Assembly: GCA_026122225.1 (NCBI GenBank) | Contig: JANEZZ010002762.1 | Coordinates: 62,001-126,000, forward strand | Direction of reading: 5' to 3' | DNA: 64,000 nucleotides | DNA from: Heloderma charlesbogerti | Taxonomy: Eukaryota > Chordata > Lepidosauria > Squamata > Helodermatidae | Shown: piece by piece, positions 56,336 through 64,000 of the stretch | Layout: every line of letters starts with the position of its first letter | Position numbering within the stretch: position 1 is the stretch's first letter | The notes under the pieces: generated by a model | What the model was told of the DNA's origin: nothing | Database searches by the model: none | What the model saw: the letters and a program-made list of their open reading frames with translations, nothing else | Program-made: the position numbers and the translations under genes

Positions 56336-58228
56336 TATGGTCAAGGAACACCTCATTACTCTGAATGAGTTCAAATCTCCAGGGCCAGATGAACTGCATC
56401 CTAGAGTAATAAGGGAACTGGCAGAAAAACTCTCAGAACCGCTGTCTATTCTCTTTGAGAAATCATGGAATACAGGGGAAGTGCCAGATGACTGGAGGAG
56501 GGCTAATGTCCCTATCTTCAAAAAGGGTAAAAAGGAGGAACCTGGGAACTACAGACCAGTCAATCTGACATCAATCCCTGGGAAAATTCTGGAGCAGATG
56601 ATAAAGGAATCCATCTGGAAGCACCTTGACAACAATGCCGTGATTACTCAAAGCCAACATGGATTTGTCAAAAACAAGTCCTGCCAGACAAATCTGATCT
56701 CATTTTTTGATCAAGTCACCTCCCTTGTGGACTGTGGGAATGCTGTAGACATCATATACCTCGACTTCAGCAAAGCTTTCGACAAAGTGCCCCATGATAT
56801 CCTGATGAGCAAACTAGCTCCAAGTGGGCTAGATGAAACAACGATCCAGTGGATCCACAGCTGGCTACAGAATCGGACTCAAAGAGTGCTTCTCAATGGG
56901 ACCTTCTCAAACTGGGGAGAGGTAACGAGTGGGGTACCACAGGGCTCGGTCCTGGGCCCAGTGCTCTTCAACATTTTGATTTATTTATTTATTTATTATT
57001 AAATTTATTAATCGCCCATCCAGCTGGTCACCCAGCCACTCTGGGCGATGTACAACATACAATAAAAACAGTTTAAAACAATAAAATTCTACAATAAAAA
57101 CATTTTCTAAAATACCCTAACCCACCCCAAATGCCTGCCTGAACAACAACATTTTTAATGCATGACGGAAGCTCATTAAAGAGGGGGCATGACGGAGTTC
57201 CCTAGGGAGGGAGTTCCACAGAGTGGGGGCCACCACAGAAAAGGCCCTCTCCCTCGTCCCCACCAGTCTAGCTGTCCTGGCTGATGGGACAGAGATGAAT
57301 GACTTAGAGGAAGAGGTGCAGGGAATGCTGATCCAATTTGCAGATGACACCAAATTGCGCGGGATAGCTAATACTTTGGAAGACAGAAACAAATTCAAAG
57401 TGATCTGGATAGACTGGAGCGCTGGGCAGAAAACAACAGAATGACATTTAATAGGGATCAATGCCAAGTTCTGCACCTAGGAAAAAGAAACCAAATGCAC
57501 AGTTACGAGATGGGGGATATGTGGTTCAACAACACTACAAGCGAGAAAGATCTTGGAATTGTTGTCGATCACAAGCTGAATATGAGCCAACAATGTGATG
57601 TGGCTGCAAAAAAGGCAAATGCTATTTTGGGCTGCATTAATAGAAATATATCTTCCAAATCACATTAAGTACTTGTTCCCCTCTACTCAGCACTGGTTAG
57701 GCCTCATCTGGAGTACTGTGTCTAGTTCTGGGTACCACACTTTAAGAAGGATGCAGACAAACTGGAAAGGGTTCAGAGGAGGGCAACAGAGATGATCAGA
57801 AGACTGGAAACAAAGCCCTATGAGGAGAGACTGAAAGAACTGGGCCTGTTGAGCCTTGAGAAGAGAAGACTGAAGGGAGATATGATAGCGCTCTTCAAGT
57901 ACTTGAAAGGTTGTCACAGAGAAGAAGGCCAGGATCTCTTCATGATCATCCCAGAGTGCAGGACACGGAGTCATGGGCTCAAGTTACAGGAAGCCAGATT
58001 CCAGCTGAACATCAAGAAAAACTTCCTGACTATTAGAGCAATATGACAATGGAACCAATGACCTGGGGAGGTGGTGGGCTCTCCCACACTGGAGGTGTTC
58101 AAGACAAGGTGTTCAAGCCATCTGTCGGGGATGCTCTGACTTGGATTCCTGCATTGAGCAGGGGGTTGGACTTGATGGCCTTGTAGGCCTCTTCCAACCC
58201 TACTATTCTATGATTCTATTATTCTATT
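56336..58228 (+). mobile_element. CR1 LINE 3' half, interrupted by an L2-type piece
   Basis: From 56,337 the plus strand reads through a CR1 reverse transcriptase (KSPGPDELHP, YRPVNLTSI, YLDFSKAFDKVPHD, SGVPQGSVLGPVLFNI) until about 56,977. It resumes near 57,290 with FADDTKL and continues to the CR1 3' end. The terminal short repeats (ATTCTATG type) are at 58,203-58,228. Stops and the interruption make it non-coding. Confidence 0.88.
56978..57287 (-). mobile_element. L2-type LINE 3' end within CR1
   Basis: Starts with a (TTTA)n tract and continues with CGCCCATCCAGCTGG... and GAGTTCCACAGAGTGGGGGC..., the antisense of the L2-like 3' end seen elsewhere in the window. It falls exactly where the CR1 reverse-transcriptase frame is lost, so it is most simply a later insertion. 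Confidence 0.65.
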
Positions 58229-58516
58229 TTATGGAGACATTTATGCCTCTCCTGTCCTCCAAAACAGGCTTTAATGGAACAAAAAAGAAATCTACCAAAA
58301 ACATTGCAAAAAAACCAGTGCCATAAAATAGAAAAAAACCAAAATGAAACCAGTTACCACAGAAACAAAGAACCACTTCTCACGATCTCTCCCAAGAACC
58401 GGGCAAATCAACCTGTTTCAATCTGCTGTCTGCAAGTGTTTCTGGGAACTACACAACTGGGGCACCACCACAGAAAAGCCTCTGTGCAAAGTTGCCACAG
58501 AAACTAATTTCTCATT

Positions 58517-59830
58517 GAGCCAAACCTAAACCTAACTGAGGCTTAACCCTAACCCTCTTTTTTAACATCTCCCCATCCAGACAATATAATCAAAGTCAAT
58601 AGAAAAGCTGTCTGCCAAACTTAGGCTTTCTGGAGGCCCAGTTCCTACACAGGTTTTCCGAACCCAAACCCTAACTTGAGGCTTAACCCTAACCTTCACA
58701 TGAAACTGAAACATGCAGCCAGTGTCGTGTAGCAGCGAGAGTGCTGGACTGGGAGTTGGGAGATCCAGGTTCTAGTCCCCACTCGGCCATGGAGGCTCAC
58801 TGGGTGACTTTGGGCCAGTCACAGACTCTCAGCCCAACCCATCTCACAGGGTTGTTGTTGTGAGGAGAAAATGGAGCAGGAGGAGGAGGAGGAGGAGGAG
58901 GAGGAGGAGGAGGAAGACTATCTATGCTGCCTTGGGTTCCTTAAGGAGGAAGAAAGGTGGGATATAAATAAATAAATAAATCCACCCGCTTTACTGAAAG
59001 ACAGTCTGCAGGCCCTCCTGGTTGACCACTCAGTCTGTCTGGCCAAGCCAGGGTTACCGAGGCCCCGGTTCTTGCACAGGGAGCCAGGTCTTCCCAACCC
59101 TAAACCTAACCTGAAGCTTAACCCTAACCCTCACGTACAACTGAGACATGTCCACATCCACATGGTATACTGAAAGACAGTATATAGGCTGTCCAGGTTA
59201 ACCACTCAGTCTGTCTGCTCAAGCTATGGTTTACCTAGGCTCCAGTCCCTGCACGGGGAAGCCAACTCTTCCCAACCCTAACCCTAATCTGCAGCTTAAT
59301 CCTAACTTTCACGTGCAGCTGAAGCACGTCCACATCCATACAGTATACTCAAAGACAGTACACTGAATGTCCTGGTTGACCACTCAATTTGTCTGGCCAA
59401 AATAGGCTTTACCAAGGCCCTGGTTTCTGTATAGGGAGCCAGGTCTTCCCAACCCTGAACCGAACCTGAGGCCTAACCCTAACCCTCACATACAACCGAA
59501 ACTTGTCCACATGGTATGCTCAGAGGCAGTGTGCAAGACATCTTGGTTGACCCCTCCATTTGTCTGGCCGAGCTCAGCTTTACCAAGGCAAAGTTCATGC
59601 ACAGGGAGCCAGGTCGTCTTAACCCTAACCTAAGGCTTACCCCTAACCCTCACGTGAAATTGAAACATGTCCACATCCACACAGTATTCTCAGTGGAGTA
59701 GGCAGGACATCCTGGTTGACCACTCAGTCTGCCTGGCCAAGCTAGGCTTTATCAAGGCCCCAGTTCCAGCGCAGGGACCCAGAACTTCTTAACCCTAATT
59801 TGAGGATTAACCCTAACCCACATGTACAAG
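58517..59830. repeat. ~175-bp tandem repeat with telomere-like CCCTAA motifs
   Basis: About seven units, each carrying one or two CTTAACCCTAACCCT-type boxes (near 58,535, 58,680, 59,120, 59,290, 59,475, 59,640 and 59,810). Between them runs a conserved spacer with CCAGGTCTTCCCAACCC, ACATGTCCACATCCACA and TCCTGGTTGACCACTCAGTC. Spacing is 170-180 bp for the last five. A SINE interrupts units 2 and 3. Confidence 0.85.
58717..58982 (+). mobile_element. tRNA-derived SINE inserted in telomere-like tandem repeat
   Basis: GCCAGTGTCGTGTAGCAGCG, GGTTCTAGTCCCCACTCGGC and GGGTTGTTGTTGTGAGG, with an expanded (GGA)n block at 58,874-58,913 and an AAATAAAT tail. It lies between units 2 and 3 of the tandem array. 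Confidence 0.82.
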
Positions 59831-60074
59831 TGAAACACCTCCCCATCCACACAGTATGCTCAAAAACTGTATGCAGGCCGTCCTGGTTGATTTGCATGAA
59901 GATAATGGGACCACCCACGCTACTCTTTCCTAGTAGCTGTTTCTTGAGCAGCAGCCAGCGATAATAAAACGGAGACATCTAGTGGCTAATGAAGGCCCAA
60001 CTTATCCCGTAAAACACCGGAGAAGCTTTCCCTAGAAGGAAAGGCTAACACACTTGGGGCTTCTTAGTTTAGGG

Positions 60075-60560
60075 GAAGGCCCATATTATTGTTATTGATT
60101 AATATTATAATACTACTGCTAATAATATCATATAGTACTGTTATTGCAGTAACAACACCATGTTATTGCAATTATCGTACCAATAATGCCATATTGCAAC
60201 AACGTGTCATAATACTTTATTTTTACTGCCATAATATCAATGACAAAGTAGTAACAGTCGTTACAGCAGTATTGCAACGCTATCCATTAATTACATTTAT
60301 ACTCCACCTTTCTTCATTAATAGCCTCAAGGCAGCTTTCAGGAATAATATAAAACAATAAAATTCAATAAAAACACAATACCAAAACCAAACCAAACCAT
60401 ATTATTACAGTTACTAGCACAGCAGTTAACACCATATCGTTATTAAAATAATACAAATACTGACTATTGCGGCAGCTCATAATGCCATCCACGTTATTAC
60501 TGTTGCTAATTATCGCTGCTGCTTTTTAATGACAATAATGCCACGTTACACTATTTTGTG
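60075..60560. repeat. AT-rich degenerate low-complexity tract
   Basis: Irregular repeats of ATAATA, TTATTG and ACCAT words (for example AACACCATGTTATTGCAATT, ACCAATAATGCCATATTGCA). A LINE 3'-tail-like piece is at about 60,290-60,400. Confidence 0.6.
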
Positions 60561-60562
60561 GT

Positions 60563-60565
<3 letters not shown>

Positions 60566-60594
<29 letters not shown>
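60566..60594. repeat. (AT)n microsatellite
   Basis: About 14 AT units within an AT-rich tract. A GT-rich microsatellite follows near 60,740-60,765. Confidence 0.95.
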
Positions 60595-60599
<5 letters not shown>

Positions 60600-60730
60600 C
60601 ATTTATATCCCACCTTCCTTCCATCGTGGAACCCAAGGTGGCTACATGGGGTTCTCAGGGGTCTCCCTCCAAGCACTGACCAGACCCAGCCCTGCTTAGC
60701 TCCAGCACGGGGGCTGCCTCCTGTGCCTGC
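60592..60730 (-). mobile_element. 5S-rRNA-derived SINE piece, antisense
   Basis: GTCTCCCTCCAAGCACTGAC and CCAGCCCTGCTTAGCTCCAG are the antisense of the 5S rRNA 3' half. They are preceded by an ATTTATATCCCACCTTCC run typical of SINE/LINE 3' ends in this genome. Confidence 0.65.
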
Positions 60731-61098
60731 AGACGATGCCCTGTGTGTGTGCGCGTGTGTGTGTGTTCACATACGCACAAATACATATAATTTATTTAAC
60801 AGATTTACATACTTCTCACCACGTTTAAAAAATCTCTCAGCACTTCACAAAAAATGCATTAAAACAGAACGTTGATAAAAAAAATTACAATCAAGAACTT
60901 ACAACGACATAATTAGCAAACAAATGTGCATTACGCTCATCAGCTGCAAAGCACACACGTGTGCAATGGGAGACTTTATGCGCAGGCGCAGGCGCGCGCC
61001 CGCATATATCATAGCGCAGCGCATACTGCCAGGCCACGCCCCTTCGCGATCGAGAAAAAGCACCGTAAGGAGGGTTGACCCAAGCGGCGCGCCGTCCG

Positions 61099-61139
61099 CC
61101 GTTGCTAAGGAAGGCGAAGGACGCGGCCCTTAGCAACGG
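61099..61139. promoter_or_regulatory. Inverted RFX/X-box-like half sites
   Basis: CCGTTGCTAAGG (61,099-61,110) is repeated as its exact reverse complement CCTTAGCAACGG (61,128-61,139) with a 17-bp spacer, 29-69 bp upstream of the B9D1 ATG. GTTGCYA is the RFX half-site core. The spacer is longer than in a classical X-box. The known role of RFX factors in ciliary gene control makes the match plausible. Confidence 0.55.
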
Positions 61140-61167
61140 GGCCCTTTTTCCGAGCCTGTGAGGCCCA

Positions 61168-61233
61168 ATGGCGGCCGCCGCCAGCCCTACCGTCTTCCTC
61201 CTCATGGCCACCGGGCAGATCGAGAGCGCGCAG
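61168..61233 (+). CDS. B9D1: B9D1 exon 1 (start of coding region)
   Basis: ATG at 61,168 begins 22 codons, MAAAASPTVFLLMATGQIES then AQ, ending in CAG|GTGAGC (donor 61,234). Human B9D1 starts with a very similar [20 protein letters not shown] as I recall it. B9D1 is a B9/C2-like-domain protein of the MKS/tectonic complex at the ciliary transition zone, where it helps gate membrane proteins into the primary cilium; human mutations cause Meckel and Joubert syndromes. The start context is weak (C at -3, G at +4), but the ATG fits both the family N-terminus and the CpG-rich promoter. Confidence 0.93.
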
Positions 61234-61240
61234 GTGAGCG

Positions 61241-62149
61241 AGCGGGGATGGAGAGGAAACCGTCCTGGCCCCGCCGGGGCGGATAGAACGGTGCATCATC
61301 TCCCCCCCCTCGGAGGTCGCCATGGTATCTCCCGCGTCGCCGCCGCCCAGGCCACGGGTGCAACCAACGTCCGACGGAAGGGGGTGGCGGCGTTTCCTTG
61401 CCTTCTTTCTATTCGGGGGTCCCGCCTCCCGTTTCCCTGCCCTGCTCCTGGATATGGCCGCTTCCTCCTCTACCTCCGGCGTTAGCCCCCTTCTGACTGT
61501 TTCCTGCTGCTCAGCAGGCAGAGACCCAACCGGTGCGGCTTTTCGTGGCAGGCGGACCCAGAGACCAGGCACAATCAGCAGGCGGGGGGGCGCCCTGACT
61601 TGACACGTGTCGTTAGGCCTGCCCGTAATTCCGCCTCCCCCAACCTGGCGTCCTCCAGAGGTGTCGGACCACAACTCCCAGCATGCCCCAGCCAGCTTCC
61701 CCTGTGGAACTACTGCCTCTACCAGGCAATGCACAGCAGCAGGGGCAAGAGAAAGTGAAGGTGGCAACCCTAGAGAGGAGGAGGAGGAGCTGCTGGGGAA
61801 AGAGTGGATGGAGACCATTCCCAGGAGGAAAAGAAGTCTTCCCGGGGCTGAAAGGGGGGTCTTTGGACAGGGCTGGGATCTCCCACCCACCCTGCCTTTC
61901 ACAGGGCCGGGCCCACGGTCCGCCCGAAAGCTCTGGGGGCACGCGGGGCGTTTACCTCTGGCCTGCCTGCCTTTTAAGACAAACTTGTAAGTTCTTTTTA
62001 TTCAACCCATATTCCGCAGCCAGAACTGCAGTTAAGTACATTCAGAAATGTTCACTAAGCAACTTCAACAGTTGTTACCGTTCTTGCCACGAATTCGCGA
62101 AAAGGTTAAAAAAAAAAATCGAGAATAAGTGACAACAGGAGTATTCTTA
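61241..62149. other. B9D1 intron 1, 5' part
   Basis: GC-rich continuation of the CpG island to about 61,560, then half of a palindromic MITE (CAACCTGGCGTCCTCCAGAG, 61,635-61,690). No further exon seen. Confidence 0.55.
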
Positions 62150-63175
62150 TAGAATCGTAGGGTTGGAAGGGGCCACTGAAGGCGTCAAGTCCAACCCCTT
62201 TCTGAGTGTAGGAATCCAGTTTAAAGCATCTCTGACCAGTCTCCGCTGGAATACGTCCAGCGACGAAGTGCCCGCCACCTTCCTGTGCAGTTGGTTCCAC
62301 TCTCTGACTGCTCTGATCCCTGGGAAATTCTTTCTGATGTTCATCTGAAATCTCCCATCATAATTTAAGCCTGTTATTTCATGCCCTACACTCTTGGATG
62401 ACAGAGAACAGGTTATGGCCCTCTGCGGTGTGACAACCCTTTAAGGCAGGGGTCCCCAACCCCCAGGCCGCAGACCGGTACCAGTCCGTGACCTGTTAGC
62501 AACCGGGCCGCAGGGGTGTGCAAAACCCCCTCACCTGGGGTCCGCGGGGGTCCGCGGAGGGGGGGTGATCTGTCCCTCCCCCCCCCCGAATCCTTGCCGG
62601 CCCCAGCCGGCTCCACTCCACGGCGAGTCCGTGGAGCTGCCGGCTGGCTCCGGCCACTGGCGGACTTCCAGCCGCTGGGACACAAATGGCGTCCGCAGCC
62701 GATTACTGCAAAGAATTCGCATTCTTTTTGCATCCCAGCAGCCAGAAGTCCGCCAGCGAAAACACCCCCCCCCCCGATCCGTGGAAAAATTGTCTTCCAC
62801 GAGTCCAGTCCCGGGCGCCAAAAAGGTACTTGGAAAGTGATAGCATATCTCCCCTCAGTCTGCTGTTCTCAAGACTAAACATGTCCAGTTCCTTCCATCT
62901 TTCATCATAGGACTAAGTTTCTAGTCCCTTGATCATCTTTGCTGCCCTTTTCTGAACTCATTCCAGTTTATCTGAATCCTTCTTAAAACTGTGGTGTCCA
63001 GAACTGGATACATTATTTGAGGTGAGGTCTGACCAGTGCAGAGTAGCATGGAACTAGTACTTCCCGTGATTTTGAAACTATAGTTCTATTGATGCAACCT
63101 AGAATTGCATTTGCCTTTTTTGCAGCCACATTGCACTGCTCACTCATGTTCAGCTTGTGATCAACTGCAAGATCC
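62150..63175 (-). mobile_element. Antisense CR1 3' end, split by a hAT-like element
   Basis: ATCGTAGGGTTGGAAGGGGC at 62,155 is the reverse complement of the CR1 3' terminus. The antisense CR1 continues to 62,446 and again from 62,827 (TATCTCCCCTCAGTCTGCTG, CCAGAACTGGATACATTATT, TTGCAGCCACATTGC) to about 63,170. It fills most of B9D1 intron 1. Confidence 0.85.
62447..62826. mobile_element. hAT-like DNA element nested in CR1
   Basis: Starts with CAGGGGTCCCCAACCCCCAG and CCGGTACCAGTCCGTGACCT and ends with ATTGTCTTCCACGAGTCCAG...GCGCCAAAAAGG, the two ends of a widespread hAT-type non-autonomous element. The last terminal-repeat bases on the right appear to be missing. The left flank is CTTTAAGG. 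Confidence 0.65.
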
Positions 63176-63567
63176 TTTTATTTATTACGTTTCTAAAATT
63201 AAAATCTGAAGTACAGCATAAAAACAATATGAAATATAAAATCTTAAAACTAGAGTATAAAAGTATTTTTACACATACCATTGCCAAACCAGGTATCCCC
63301 AGTTTGCCATCTTTTTCACTGGCTCTGCTCCTGTGTCTTTAACAGCTGCTGGCAGAGGCACCACATTTCGTCCTTCAGCCTGAATAAAAGTGAATCAGGC
63401 CTCCTAGTCATTAATTATTGCAAAGACAGAAGGGGGGGGGGATTTTCTCCTTTTCCGGCTGTTAAAGGCATAGGAGCTCTGGCCCTGCACTGCATCTGGC
63501 AAACTTACCAACTTGGATTAGTATACCAAGCTGTGCAGAAAATTTAAGGCATGGATTTCGTTTTCAG

Positions 63568-63636
63568 TTCCCAGAGTTCGACAACCTCTACTGCAAGTAC
63601 TGCTTCGTGTACGGTTACGACTGGGCTCCTGCTTCG
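63568..63636 (+). CDS. B9D1: B9D1 exon 2
   Basis: 23 codons, [20 protein letters not shown] then PAS, lie between acceptor TTTTCAG (AG 63,566-63,567) and donor GT 63,637. Both ends are in phase 0, which matches exon 1. The segment continues the B9 domain directly (human [20 protein letters not shown] as I recall it). The 2.3-kb intron before it contains an antisense CR1 split by a hAT-like element. Remaining exons lie beyond the window. Confidence 0.95.
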
Positions 63637-63639
63637 GTA

Positions 63640-64000
63640 AGCCTTTCTCCAGCCCTCTTGTCGCTTCCTTAGCTGTGTACTGCTTACTGATTTATTTGAA
63701 ATACAGCCCAGCATTTCTGTCAACAACTTGGACTGTATTTATCGGTTTTGTGTGACTGTATTTTAAATCCACTGAGGATTTTAAATCCACTGAGGATGGG
63801 CCACTCAATGGTTACCATCTGTAATACCTAAACAGAGCCTCAGTATCCAGAAATACTGTTACCAAGACTTGAGGAAAAAGCTGTTGCCTCTGTCCTTCTT
63901 GTGATCTTCCAAGAGGCATCTGCTCTTGGGAGAAGAATGCTGGACTAAAAAAACCAACATAGCAGCCTGACTTAATCCTCTCCCCACCCCCACCCTCAAC
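63640..64000. other. B9D1 intron 2, partial
   Basis: A short tandem duplication AATCCACTGAGGAT occurs at 63,765-63,796. No exon 3 in the window. Confidence 0.55.

Larger units (their letters stand above)
60930..61240 (+). promoter_or_regulatory. B9D1 CpG-rich promoter
   Basis: CG density rises sharply here compared with the AT-rich DNA before 60,900 and stays high to about 61,560. Visible elements include an NRF1-like TGCGCAGGCGCA (60,979-60,990), a GC/KLF-type GCCACGCCCC (61,033-61,042), an inverted pair of RFX-like half sites (61,099-61,139) and a YY1-like AATGGCGGC overlapping the start codon. There is no TATA box at a useful distance. This is the usual layout of a housekeeping or ciliary gene promoter. 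Confidence 0.75.

Noticed and set aside
58517..59830. True telomere or chromosome end
   Set aside because: CCCTAA words are few per unit, embedded in a longer unit, and unique gene sequence lies on both sides.
61105..61902. 265-codon antisense frame over the B9D1 promoter and intron
   Set aside because: It runs through a CpG island and a MITE half, where stops are rare. No motif, no splice context, low-complexity composition.

Overview
The window is vertebrate nuclear DNA, almost certainly from a squamate reptile (lizard or snake). This rests on several copies of the tRNA-derived Sauria SINE, RTE-BovB retrotransposons including one complete copy, CR1 and L2 LINE remains, 5S-rRNA-derived SINE pieces, and many short palindromic hAT-like MITEs. 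Exons are short, have canonical GT/AG borders and are separated by repeat-filled introns. I see no bacterial, phage or CRISPR features.

Positions 1-39,490 hold the 3' part of a T-type voltage-gated calcium channel gene on the + strand. Nine constitutive coding exons encode repeat IV (S1 to S6 with pore loop) and the long cytoplasmic tail. The tail motifs identify it as CACNA1H (Cav3.2). Exon phases join without a break from 10,002 to the TAG at 38,913-38,915, about 830 residues, and a poly(A) signal lies at 39,456. The 9.9-kb intron after the S6 exon contains a phase-compatible 153-bp open segment (26,134-26,286) that I propose as a cassette exon. Exons for repeats I-III lie upstream, outside the window.

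Positions 39,490-60,950 are intergenic. They contain a second, decayed BovB copy, a CR1 element with an embedded L2 piece, a duplicated block that also occurs as a local array with a 280-bp period, and about seven units of a ~175-bp tandem repeat carrying telomere-like CCCTAA motifs.

Positions 60,960-64,000 hold the start of B9D1 on the + strand: a CpG-rich promoter with an inverted pair of RFX/X-box-like half sites, exon 1 (61,168-61,233) and exon 2 (63,568-63,636). B9D1 encodes a ciliary transition-zone protein, so RFX-type sites fit its known biology. The two genes are head-to-tail neighbours and nothing suggests a shared function.

Most of the remaining DNA is nested mobile-element debris. 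Target-site duplications can be read for several insertions: BovB copy 1 (12 bp), a palindromic MITE (8 bp), a foldback element (14 bp) and an RTE fragment inside a Sauria SINE (8 bp). Repeat family names come from recognition by eye, not from a database search.
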